Of a stretch of 64,000 bases of DNA, positions 21,298 to 34,357 are shown one piece after another; the stretch's first letter is position 1; every line of letters begins with the position of its first letter. Position numbers and translations under genes: made by a program. The stretch is taken from positions 1 to 64,000 of the forward strand of contig JACPWS010000012.1 of the NCBI GenBank assembly GCA_016196925.1. Direction: 5' to 3'. This DNA comes from Burkholderiales bacterium. Its GTDB lineage: Bacteria; Pseudomonadota; Gammaproteobacteria; Burkholderiales; Burkholderiaceae_D. A model generated the notes under the pieces. It did not search any database. It was not told where the DNA came from and worked only from the letters and a program-made list of their open reading frames with translations.

Positions 21298-21636
21298 ATG
21301 ATTTACGAAATACTGGTTCGCCCATCGGATAGCAAGAAAATTAGCTCCGATCACCTGATCTGGATAGAGAGCGATCTGACTACCCGCTCGTTTGAGCAAT
21401 GGCTGCGCGACAAGTCTTTGCTGGACGGCAGCGGCCGGGCCGCCGTGCTGCGCTGGAGTATCGTGCAGACGCTGAGACCGGCGCACTTTAATCTGGCGAC
21501 CCAGGCCAAGGCTTTGAAAAGCCGTATTTCGGAATTGATGAGCGGGGCGCCGGAAGTCCTGGATGTGCCGGATGCTTCCCTGGCGCTGCAGGCGTTTCGC
21601 CTGAAAAGTGCCGCACCCGAGTTAATCGCCGCCTGA
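21298..21636 (+). CDS. Hypothetical protein (112 aa)
   Basis: MIYEILVRPSDSKKISSDHLIWIESDLTTRSFEQWLRDKSLLDG...; RBS GGAG upstream and intrinsic terminator downstream. Confidence 0.65.
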   Translation: MIYEILVRPSDSKKISSDHLIWIESDLTTRSFEQWLRDKSLLDGSGRAAVLRWSIVQTLRPAHFNLATQAKALKSRISELMSGAPEVLDVPDASLALQAFRLKSAAPELIAA

Positions 21637-21650
21637 TAGCGCAAGCGCCG

Positions 21651-21680
21651 CCATCGCCGCCGAGGCGGTGGTTTTTTTTC
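21651..21680 (+). terminator. Intrinsic terminator after the 112-aa ORF
   Basis: CCATCGCC-gccga-GGCGGTGG followed by T8. Confidence 0.85.
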
Positions 21681-21720
21681 GGGCCTGCCTATTTTTGACT
21701 TCCCTGGCCGCTGCAAGCAC

Positions 21721-21750
21721 AATCCGGTTTCCTTCCGGATTTTCTTTTTT
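21721..21750 (+). terminator. Second terminator-like hairpin directly upstream of the RAYT gene
   Basis: AATCCGG-tttcctt-CCGGATT then TTCTTTTTT. Confidence 0.65.
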
Positions 21751-21761
21751 ACAGCACCATC

Positions 21762-22454
21762 ATGGCTAGACTGGCCCGACTCGTTATCCCCCATCAGCAA
21801 CACCACCTGATTCAGCGCGGCAATGCCGGCACGCCGATTTTCCGCGACACGCAAGATTACGCCATGTTTCTCGACTGGCTGAAAGAAGCCGCGAGGCAAT
21901 TTCAGGTCGCGATTCACGCCTATGTGTTGATGCCCGATCATCTGCACCTGTTGCTGACGCCGGCCGACGAGAGTGGTTTGGGGAAAATGATGCAGTGGCT
22001 GGGGCGTCACTATGTCCCTTATTTTAATCGCAAATATCAGCGCAGCGGCACGCTATGGCAAGGGCGTTATCGCGCCACCGTGATCGAGGCGGCGCGCTAC
22101 TTCGTGCCTTGCAGTATTTATATAGAAAGCAATCCGCTGCGCGCGGAGCAGGTGGCCGATGCGGCCGATTATCCGTGGTCCAGCTATCGGCACCATATAG
22201 GCATGCTGATCGACCCCCTGATTACCGATCATCCCTTGTACTGGGCGCTCGGCAACACGCCATTCCAGCGCGAAGCCGTGTACCGCGAGCAGATGCAGGC
22301 GTCCTTGCCGGAGAGGGAAATGCGTGAATTGACGCTGGCCACGCTAAAAGGCTGGATGCTCGGTTCCGACGCTTTTAAGGCAGAGATGAGCAAATTGACA
22401 GCGCGCCGCGTCGAACCGATCAAACGCGGCCGGCCACGCAAACAGGGCGTTTGA
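21762..22454 (+). mobile_element. REP-associated tyrosine transposase (RAYT, Y1_Tnp / IS200-like HUH family)
   Basis: MARLARLVIPHQQHHLIQRGNAGTPIFRD...YVLMPDHLHLLLTP (HUH-type HLH)...GRHYVPYFNRKYQRSGTLWQGRYRATVIEAARYFVPCSIYIESNPLRAEQVADAADYPWSSYRHH; 230 aa with the usual Y1_Tnp tail. Confidence 0.93.
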
Positions 22455-22467
22455 GCAAGCGCTGGCG

Positions 22468-22494
22468 CACCGGCAAGCATGAAACAAGCCGGTG
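22468..22494. repeat. Small inverted repeat just 3' of the RAYT gene
   Basis: CACCGGC-aagcatgaaacaa-GCCGGTG. Confidence 0.55.
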
Positions 22495-22533
22495 AAGCGG
22501 CGCAGTTGCAAGCGTTTTCACCCGCCAAACAAC

Positions 22534-22615
22534 ATACTCCCCCCTTATTTTAGGTTTTTTAGCTTGTCGTCAGCGTGTTTATTGGCCTTGAAAATATACC
22601 AGAGGGGAGTATTTT
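22534..22615 (+). repeat. Copy E2 of ~80-bp palindromic repeat family, 80 bp after the RAYT stop
   Basis: ATACTCCCCCC...CTTGTCGTCAGCGTGTTTATTGGCCTTGAAAATATACCAGAGGGGAGTATTTT. Confidence 0.85.
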
Positions 22616-22830
22616 ACGGCAGCTTAAACGCCTGAGGCCGTGCCGCCGCTTCCGCAGCCAGATGGAACGTCTGTGCGTATGTATAGGCCGATATTTGCTA
22701 TGTCCCCAATTAAATTTAAGTGATAGTTTATTTTATTTAAATTGACACTGACCCTAATTGTTATGATTGCGGATTCTATTGCACTGCACTATTCTCTTCC
22801 TTAGTCATTTAATTTGCCCCGGAGATAGCT

Positions 22831-27516
<4,686 letters not shown>

Positions 27517-27530
27517 TTTTAAAAGCATAG

Positions 27531-27594
27531 CCGCAGAGGCACAGAGGACGCAGAGATGGAAAAGGTGTTCTCTGCGCCCTCTGCGCCTCTGCGG
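27531..27594. repeat. 25-bp-arm inverted repeat between gltB and gltD
   Basis: CCGCAGAGGCACAGAGGACGCAGAG ... CTCTGCGCCCTCTGCGCCTCTGCGG, two mismatches. Confidence 0.85.
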
Positions 27595-27652
27595 TGCAAG
27601 TTTTTTTAGATATAAATACGCGCACTGCGCCTAGCCAGATTGAGGTTTTAAA

Positions 27653-29116
27653 ATGGGAAAAGTAACAGGTTTTATGGAATATCAGCGCTTGCACGAAACG
27701 AGCGAAGCGCCGCACGCGCGCAAAAAGCATTACAAGGAATTTACGCTGGCGCTGGACGAGGCAAAAGCCACACTGCAGGGCGCGCGCTGCATGGATTGCG
27801 GCATCCCTTTCTGCAACAACGGCTGTCCGGTGAATAACATCATCCCGGACTGGAACGATCTGGTGTATCGCGGCAATTATCAGCAAGCGCTGGAAACCCT
27901 GCACAGCACCAACAACTTCCCCGAGTTCACCGGCCGCATTTGTCCAGCGCCGTGCGAAGCCGCCTGCACCCTGGGCATCAACGATCAGCCGGTAGGCATC
28001 AAATCCATCGAGCACTTCATCATAGACAAGGGCTGGGAAAACGGCTGGGTAGTACCGCACATCGCCGCGCACAAGACCGGCAAGAAAGTTGCGGTGGTCG
28101 GCTCCGGCCCTGCCGGTCTGGCGGCGGCGCAGCAACTGGCGCGCGTCGGGCACGACGTGACCGTATTCGAGAAGAATGACCGGGTCGGCGGTTTGCTGCG
28201 CTATGGCATTCCCGATTTCAAGATGGAGAAATCGCATATCGACAAGCGCGCCGACCAGATGCGCGCTGAAGGCGTGACTTTCCGCACCGGCGTCCTGGTC
28301 GGCAAGGATTTCCCGGCGAATATCACCAACTGGGCTAAAGAAACGATTTCGCCGGAACAGCTGCAAAAGGATTTCGACGCCGTCATCATCGCCGGCGGCG
28401 CCGAAACGCCGCGCGATTTGCCGGTGCCGGGGCGCGAGTTGAAGGGCGTGCACTTCGCCATGGAATTCCTGCCGGCGCAAAACAAGGTCAACGCCGGCGA
28501 CAAGGTGAAAGACCAGATCATGGCGACCGGCAAACACGTGGTGGTGATCGGTGGCGGCGATACCGGCTCCGATTGCGTCGGCACCTCGAACCGGCACGGC
28601 GCCAAATCGGTCACGCAATTCGAATTGCTGCCGCAGCCGCCCGAACAAGAAAACAAACCGCTGGTCTGGCCTTACTGGCCGACCAAGCTGCGCACCTCGT
28701 CTTCGCATGAAGAAGGTTGCGAACGCGACTGGGCGGTGGCCACCAAGCGCCTGGAAGGCAAGGGCGGCAAGGTCGACAAGCTGATCGCCTGCCGTGTCGA
28801 ATGGAAAGACGGCAAGATGCAGGAAGTGCCCGATTCAGAATTCGAAATGAAGGCCGACCTGGTCTTGCTGGCGATGGGCTTCGTCTCGCCGGTAGCGCAA
28901 GTGCTGGAAGCTTTCGGCGTGGACAAAGACGCACGCGGCAACGCGCGCGCCACGACCGATGGCCCCGGCTGCTATAAAACCAATGTGAAGAAAGTCTACG
29001 CGGCCGGCGACATGCGGCGCGGCCAGTCGCTGGTAGTGTGGGCCATCCGCGAAGGCCGCCAGTGCGCGCGCGAAGTCGACGCGTTTCTGATGGGCGAGTC
29101 GGTGTTGCCGCGTTAA
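27653..29116 (+). CDS. gltD: Glutamate synthase small subunit
   Basis: [15 protein letters not shown]...[27 protein letters not shown]...; [12 protein letters not shown] and [20 protein letters not shown] motifs. Confidence 0.97.
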   Translation: MGKVTGFMEYQRLHETSEAPHARKKHYKEFTLALDEAKATLQGARCMDCGIPFCNNGCPVNNIIPDWNDLVYRGNYQQALETLHSTNNFPEFTGRICPAPCEAACTLGINDQPVGIKSIEHFIIDKGWENGWVVPHIAAHKTGKKVAVVGSGPAGLAAAQQLARVGHDVTVFEKNDRVGGLLRYGIPDFKMEKSHIDKRADQMRAEGVTFRTGVLVGKDFPANITNWAKETISPEQLQKDFDAVIIAGGAETPRDLPVPGRELKGVHFAMEFLPAQNKVNAGDKVKDQIMATGKHVVVIGGGDTGSDCVGTSNRHGAKSVTQFELLPQPPEQENKPLVWPYWPTKLRTSSSHEEGCERDWAVATKRLEGKGGKVDKLIACRVEWKDGKMQEVPDSEFEMKADLVLLAMGFVSPVAQVLEAFGVDKDARGNARATTDGPGCYKTNVKKVYAAGDMRRGQSLVVWAIREGRQCAREVDAFLMGESVLPR

Positions 29117-29143
29117 ATTTGAATTGAGTATCAAGCCAAAAAG

Positions 29144-29169
29144 CCCCGGCGCAATCCGGGGATTTTTTT
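29144..29169 (+). terminator. gltD intrinsic terminator
   Basis: CCCCGG-cgcaat-CCGGGG-A-T7. Confidence 0.85.
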
Positions 29170-29278
29170 GCTCTCATCAAAAGAAAGCAGTGTCGCCAGC
29201 ATCTGGATAGAGTGCAATGGCGCGGGCGGAAATTTTAAACAACAGAAATGTTGCAACAGACCCCGCGCCCGTGTCCGA

Positions 29279-29369
29279 GTAGGGTGCCAATAGCCGCAGG
29301 CGTATAGCACCGCATGGAATTGTTCACAGACGACATGCGGCGCAATAGATGAAACCCATTGCGCCCTAC
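29279..29369 (-). repeat. 91-bp palindromic element (GTAGGG...CCCTAC), copy A
   Basis: Reverse complement GTAGGGCGCAATGGGTTTCATCTATTGCGCCGCATGTCG... aligns to copy B at 32716-32805. Confidence 0.8.
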
Positions 29370-29452
29370 AGATTGTGGGTTACCGCCTTACTTATTGCGG
29401 GGTACGGGCTTGTCCGTGATTCAGAAACGGATCACTGCAGCATCCATTTTAT

Positions 29453-30229
29453 TCAATATTGATCCGTCGGCGCGAAATCGAATTCCAGCAGCGCGTCATC
29501 CGGCCAGCTCTTGTCATGGACCGGTGCCAGATAGACCTTGCCGCCATTCTCCAGCAGGTTCTCCGGCAACCGGCTGCGGCGCTCGTTTATCGTGAGATAC
29601 ATCGCGGCGATCGGACGCGGTGCGATATAGTCGACCTTGATCCTCGGTGTCAGGCAAGGTTGGCCCGCCGCATAGAATAGTTTGCGAATCACGTAAGGCG
29701 TCTCGTATTGCTCGATCGCCCAGCGCACTGCGCACTCGAGCCGCAGGTCGCCGAGACGGCGTGCATTGAGCGGCACGCCTGGCGTACGGACGTCCGGGCG
29801 CCAGCGGAAGGCGCCCGGTTTGCGATTGAGGAGTAGCTCGGCATCCTCTTTGCTAGCGGCTTCGCTGCGTGGCACGGTAAACGTACCATCTTCCGCGATC
29901 GGAATGGGAATGCTCATTTCATCGCCGGCAATGCGCAGCATGATGTCCTTGAGCGTAGCATTGGCCGCTTTGGGCAACAGCACGAAGCGTAGCGATGCGG
30001 CGGGTGCCATGCGACGCTGCCCGTCGAAGATGTCCAGTCCGGCTGTGAAGGCGCGGTAGGTCTTCCAATCCGGATCCTTGGTGCTGCTGACAACCACCGC
30101 CGCAACGGTGGTGTCGGCCGGTTCGAAGACGGTGCTTGCCGCCCCGGGTACGCTCTCTTCGCCGCCGAATGCCGGATTCAGTAACAGACACTGCCATAAT
30201 AAGCAGCCAATCAGCGACGCTCGTTTCAT
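29453..30229 (-). CDS. Hypothetical secreted protein (258 aa)
   Basis: Signal peptide MKRASLIGCLLWQCLLLNPAFGG; long conserved-looking ORF. Confidence 0.6.
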   Translation of the reverse strand: MKRASLIGCLLWQCLLLNPAFGGEESVPGAASTVFEPADTTVAAVVVSSTKDPDWKTYRAFTAGLDIFDGQRRMAPAASLRFVLLPKAANATLKDIMLRIAGDEMSIPIPIAEDGTFTVPRSEAASKEDAELLLNRKPGAFRWRPDVRTPGVPLNARRLGDLRLECAVRWAIEQYETPYVIRKLFYAAGQPCLTPRIKVDYIAPRPIAAMYLTINERRSRLPENLLENGGKVYLAPVHDKSWPDDALLEFDFAPTDQY

Positions 30230-30324
30230 GTTCTGACCTCAATGGATAGATTGATCACGCCGGCAGCGGTAGCGCATAGCGCGCTGAAGAAAGGCGGCAC
30301 AAAGCACCGCCTGCGGACCAGGAC

Positions 30325-31173
30325 TTATGCCGGGCTGGCAAAGGCCCGGCGCAGCCAGAACGCGGCGGTGCCCGCAATCAGCAACAGGGCAATCAGCGAG
30401 CCTTCCACGCCGAATACGCCGCCGGTCAGCAGGGCATTGCCCACCAGCTCGCCGCGCAGCAGGCCGTCGGTGGCGGCATGGCCCGACACGGTCGATGAGA
30501 ACACCTGGCTGACGCTGTAGTTCCATGCAATGTGGGTGCCGATGCAGACCCACAGGCGGCGCGTCTTCATGTAGAGCGCGGCCTGCAGCACGCCATAGGC
30601 GGCAATCGCGGCGACCGCCAGCACCGAGACGCCGTCATTCGGCAGGTGGGCCAGGCTGAACACCAGCGCCGAAATCACGATGGCGGACTTGCTGCCCAGC
30701 GAACGTTCGGTGACGCCGAATATCACGCCGCGGAACACCATCTCCTCGGCCATGCCGATCAGCACCAGCTCGGCCAGCGGTAGCAGCAGCATGATGCTCA
30801 GGGCGTTGATGCCGTCAAACCGGTAGGCGCCCAGCGCCGCCAACACGGCAAAGGTGAGCGCCACCAGCCCGCCACCGAGCAGCAGGCCGCTACCCAGTTG
30901 ACGCGCCATGCCCGGTGTCGCCAGCTCGGTCGGCTGGCGCTTTTCAATACGACGTACATAGAAGCGGTAGCCGAACCACACCAATACGGCGGCCAGCAGC
31001 TGCGGCCATAGGATGCGGTACGGCTTCTCAACTAGCCTGGAGGCGATGATCATGGTCAGCGGTACTGCGGCAAAGCTCAGCACAGTGCCGAGCACAATGC
31101 GGACCAGGGGATGTGCCATCAGGCGCGACGCCAGGGCAGGTTTGGTTGTTGCCATGCTCAGAGTATTTTCCAT
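30325..31173 (-). CDS. CPBP family intramembrane metalloprotease
   Basis: AEEMVFRGVIFG (EExxxR), SALVFSLAHL, GTHIAWNY motifs; start trimmed to MENTLSMATTKP. Confidence 0.88.
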   Translation of the reverse strand: MENTLSMATTKPALASRLMAHPLVRIVLGTVLSFAAVPLTMIIASRLVEKPYRILWPQLLAAVLVWFGYRFYVRRIEKRQPTELATPGMARQLGSGLLLGGGLVALTFAVLAALGAYRFDGINALSIMLLLPLAELVLIGMAEEMVFRGVIFGVTERSLGSKSAIVISALVFSLAHLPNDGVSVLAVAAIAAYGVLQAALYMKTRRLWVCIGTHIAWNYSVSQVFSSTVSGHAATDGLLRGELVGNALLTGGVFGVEGSLIALLLIAGTAAFWLRRAFASPA

Positions 31174-31184
31174 ATTCGCTTTCG

Positions 31185-31658
31185 TCAGGGAGTTGATCGC
31201 ACTTTTTTGTTTGCGGCGCGGATGCGCTCGCCGAAGGAGCGCTGCCCAAGGACCGCGATGGCCTGCGCCAGACACGCCGATAAGGGAAATTCCAGTTCCG
31301 CATCGAGGCTGTCGGCCGCGCGCCTGGTAGCCTGCCAGCATGCCTGCAGGTGGGGCAGCAGTGCCTCGCCCTGAGGACTCAGGCGCACCACGCGCTGCCT
31401 GCCATCCTCGCCACCGGCAACTACCAGCAGCAAGCCTTCCTTCTTCATTAATGCCACCGTTTGCGTCGCCGCCGGCTGCGTGATGCCAGCCAGTTCGGCC
31501 AGCTGGCCGATGGTCGCGCTTTGCTGCTGCGCCAGTATCCGCATCACCGGCGTGTAGCGCGGCCGGTAATCCAGGCCCGCGTCCGCATAGGCTTGCTGGA
31601 CAGCGCCATCAAGCAGTTCGATCAGGTGTCGCAATTGGGTTCCGAGTCCTTGTTTCAT
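31185..31658 (-). CDS. MarR family transcriptional regulator
   Basis: 157-aa wHTH: TIGQLAELAGITQPAATQTVALMKKEGLLLVVAGGEDGRQRVVRLSPQGEALL. Confidence 0.88.
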   Translation of the reverse strand: MKQGLGTQLRHLIELLDGAVQQAYADAGLDYRPRYTPVMRILAQQQSATIGQLAELAGITQPAATQTVALMKKEGLLLVVAGGEDGRQRVVRLSPQGEALLPHLQACWQATRRAADSLDAELEFPLSACLAQAIAVLGQRSFGERIRAANKKVRSTP

Positions 31659-31675
31659 GTCGCTATATTAGCGCA

Positions 31676-31699
31676 ATTTATATAAGTGCTTATATAAAT
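31676..31699. promoter_or_regulatory. Likely autoregulatory operator of the MarR regulator
   Basis: ATTTATATAAG-TG-CTTATATAAAT, 11-bp perfect arms, ~18 bp upstream of the MarR start. Confidence 0.7.
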
Positions 31700-31983
31700 G
31701 TTTGACGTGGTGTCATTTTAGAAAATTGCCACCTGATTCCACAGACCAGCATGCCCACTCTCGACCCGCATATCGACGAGTCACCGCAGTCGGCCGAATT
31801 TGCTCAAGCCATCCTAAGGCGAACGGGGTCACCCGTCAGCCTCCAGTAGTCAGGCCTTACGTTTGACATTTCCGAATACGTGAACCGGGTAAGCCAGATA
31901 GGATGTGCAAGAATTTGTGCCCACGCGCTCATGGGTAACGAGGGAGAAAGGAGGCAAGCTATTACATCCAAAAATTTCAAAAT

Positions 31984-32550
31984 GAAACGCGCTTTATCTA
32001 TGCGCCTGAGCAATTGCAAAAAGATTTCGACGCCGTCATCATCGCCGGCGGTGCCGAATTGCTGCCGCAGCCGCCCGGGCAGGAAAACAAGCCCCTGGTA
32101 TGGCCTTACTGGCCGACCAAGTTGCGCACCTCGTCTTCGCATGAAGAAGGCTGCGAACGCGACTGGGCGGTCGCCACCAAACGCCTGGAAGGCAAGGGCG
32201 GCAAGGTCGACAAGCTGATCGCCTGCCGCGTGGAATGGAAAGACGGCAAGATGCAGGAAGTGGCAGATTCCGAATTCGAAATGAAGGCCGACCTGGTCTT
32301 GCTGGCGATGGGCTTCGTCTCGCCGGTGGCGCAAGTGCTGGACGCTTTCGGCGTGGACAAGGATGCCCGCGGCAACGCGCGCGCCACGACCGATGGCCCC
32401 GGCTGCTATAAAACCAATGTGAAGAAAGTCTATGCCGCCGGCGACATGCGGCGCGGCCAGTCGCTGGTGGTGTGGGCCATCCGCGAAGGCCGCCAGTGCG
32501 CGCGCGAAGTCGACGCGTTTCTGATGGGCGAGTCGGTGTTGCCGCGTTAA
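31984..32550 (+). pseudogene. gltD: Partial second gltD with internal in-frame deletion (5' end missing)
   Basis: [48 protein letters not shown]...[10 protein letters not shown]; ~163 C-terminal residues match intact GltD with three substitutions. Confidence 0.9.
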
Positions 32551-32571
32551 TTTAGATTCAGCTTCTAACCT

Positions 32572-32600
32572 AAAGGCCCCGGCGCGAGCCGGGGGCCTTT
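32572..32600 (+). terminator. Terminator of the partial gltD copy
   Basis: AAAGGCCCCGGC-gcga-GCCGGGGGCCTTT. Confidence 0.8.
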
Positions 32601-32715
32601 CCGCCCATAAAAAAATCAGTGCTGCAGATTTTTCTGAAAACCTGCGCGGATGGATAGACGCTTAAAAATACGAGACGAAAATAGGTGCCGGAATAAAGAC
32701 CGAAAAGTTCACTTG

Positions 32716-32805
32716 GTAGGGCGCAATGGGCTTCATCTATTGCGCCGTCTGTCGTATGGAATAATTTCATACGGCGCAATATGCCTGCGGCAATTGACGC
32801 CCTAC
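32716..32805 (+). repeat. 90-bp palindromic element (GTAGGG...CCCTAC), copy B, inverted relative to copy A
   Basis: GTAGGGCGCAATGGGCTTCATCTATTGCGCCGTCTGTCGTATGG...ACGCCCTAC. Confidence 0.8.
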
Positions 32806-32832
32806 TTATTGCGGGTTACGACGCTTGGGGAA

Positions 32833-33048
32833 AAGATACGCATCCTCGGCTTTCTGGGCAGCGACGCCGCGCGCTTCCGCGGCTACGACCATCAGACCCA
32901 CACGGCGGCCGAAGAAATGCGCAGCGCGGCCGCTAAGGGCGACGGCAAGGCAGCCATCGCCGCCTACGCCAACGTGCAGAGCAATTGCCTGGCTTGTCAC
33001 CAGAGCTTCCGCAAGCGCTTCCAGGAGCATTTTTACGCTCTGAAGTAG
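32833..33048 (+). pseudogene. 5'-truncated c-type cytochrome (class II/cytochrome c'-like C-terminus)
   Basis: RILGFLGSDAARFRGYDHQTHTAAEEMRSAAAKGDGKAAIAAYANVQSNCLACHQSFRKRFQEHFYALK* with CxxCH; upstream is repeat B. Confidence 0.7.
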
Positions 33049-33099
33049 GGGCGAGCCGTCCTGCAGCGGTGATGCGGCCGCTCCTTGCGGTGAGCGGCA

Positions 33100-33356
33100 C
33101 CATGCATTTAGTCGAGCCGGCCAGCGCTGCACGTGAGCTGGTGCTGGAGCACGGCTTTCTCAGTTTCATCCCGGAAATCGCGATCGAGCGCGACCTGAGC
33201 GCCGGCCGGCTGATCAAATTGCAGATCGCTGCTTTAAGCCCGTGCTATTGGGATGCAATGATGGCCTGGCGCAGCGGAAAACGGCGCGACGCGAACAAGC
33301 AATTGCTGCTCGCGACAGTGAGAGCGATGGCGGCGGATTGGGGGCAGTCCGGCTAA
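33100..33356 (+). pseudogene. Probable LysR-family regulator C-terminal remnant
   Basis: MHLVEPASAARELVLEHGFLSFIPEIAIERDLSAGRLIKLQIAALSPCYWDAMMAWRSGKR resembles LysR substrate-binding domain ends; no HTH upstream. Confidence 0.55.
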
Positions 33357-33386
33357 ACAAGGATAGTCGGATTTTCTTCCCAGCCC

Positions 33387-34226
33387 CTAAGGCTTGCGCT
33401 CCTCATAGCGCATTTGCTTCCCCAGTTCGGCGCCGATGTGGCGCTGGAAGATGTTTTCCAGGCTGCCGTCCTCGCGCATGGCGCTGATGGTTTTTTCCAG
33501 CAGCTCGAAGTTGGCTAGGCTGACCCGGCTGCGCGACACGATCAGGCCATGCACGACTTTATCGTGCGGTGACCAATCCTTGATCAGGGTCAGTTCGTTC
33601 ATCTGTTCGCGCATGCGAAACGGCTGAAAAGTGATCGGTAGCGCCAGTACCGCGTGCACCCTGCGGGCCATAAACAGGCGCATCACAGAGTCAAAATCGG
33701 CCGCTTCATAGACCCGTTTTTGCGCGCGCAGTTTATCCAGCCAGACATCGTAAGCGGGCCCGTGCCGAAAACTCTTCACCACCGCCACCATCAGACTGGG
33801 GTCGGCCAGAAAGCCTTCCATGCTGTGCGCCGCCGGCGGCACATCTTTGTGCAGCAACACATAGTTGCGGGTGGTGAAATAGGGGATGAAGCGGGCAAAT
33901 TTTTCGCGCTCGGGCGTGGCTATCCCCGAGACCGACATATCCAGCGCGCCTGTGCTGAGTTGCGACCAGATTCTGACGCGCGATTCAACTGCGGTATGGA
34001 AGCGGCAAGTCGTGCGGCGCTCAAGCTCTTCCACCACATCCTTATCGATGCCGGTATAACTACCGTCCGCGCTGCGGTAGAACAGCGCGCCCAATTCATA
34101 ATAGGCCAGCTGTATGGTGCCGCACTCCGTTTCCGGCGCAGCCCTGGCCGGGCTGGTAAAACCAGTCAACGTTGCCAGCACGATGCTCGCGCAGCATCGC
34201 TGCAGTAAGAAAGTTGAGTGGGGCAT
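33387..34226 (-). CDS. Periplasmic substrate-binding protein, PBP2/family 3 type
   Basis: Signal peptide, IQLAYYELGALFYRSADGSYTGIDKDVVEELERRTTCRF..., ISAMREDGSLENIFQRHIG C-terminus. Confidence 0.8.
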   Translation of the reverse strand: MPHSTFLLQRCCASIVLATLTGFTSPARAAPETECGTIQLAYYELGALFYRSADGSYTGIDKDVVEELERRTTCRFHTAVESRVRIWSQLSTGALDMSVSGIATPEREKFARFIPYFTTRNYVLLHKDVPPAAHSMEGFLADPSLMVAVVKSFRHGPAYDVWLDKLRAQKRVYEAADFDSVMRLFMARRVHAVLALPITFQPFRMREQMNELTLIKDWSPHDKVVHGLIVSRSRVSLANFELLEKTISAMREDGSLENIFQRHIGAELGKQMRYEERKP

Positions 34227-34357
34227 GAGGTCAGGTTAGGCCAGCAAGCAGAGGAAGGCAATGGTTGAAACGCCAATCGGACTTTTAAGCTTTGCACAGT
34301 GCTGCGTTCATTTGTGCTGGTGAATAAGGACGATCGGCACAGGGCTGGCATGCCTGG

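Noticed and set aside
22690-22790. Possible sigma70 promoter for gltB (TTGACA...TATGAT)
   Set aside because: Spacing between boxes is only ~14 bp and the region is AT-rich; not strong enough to list without a mapped start.
31804-32334. 176-aa minus-strand ORF over the partial gltD
   Set aside because: Mostly the reverse complement of gltD sequence; only the terminal RPDYWRLTGDPVRLRMA stretch is outside it and too short to assign.
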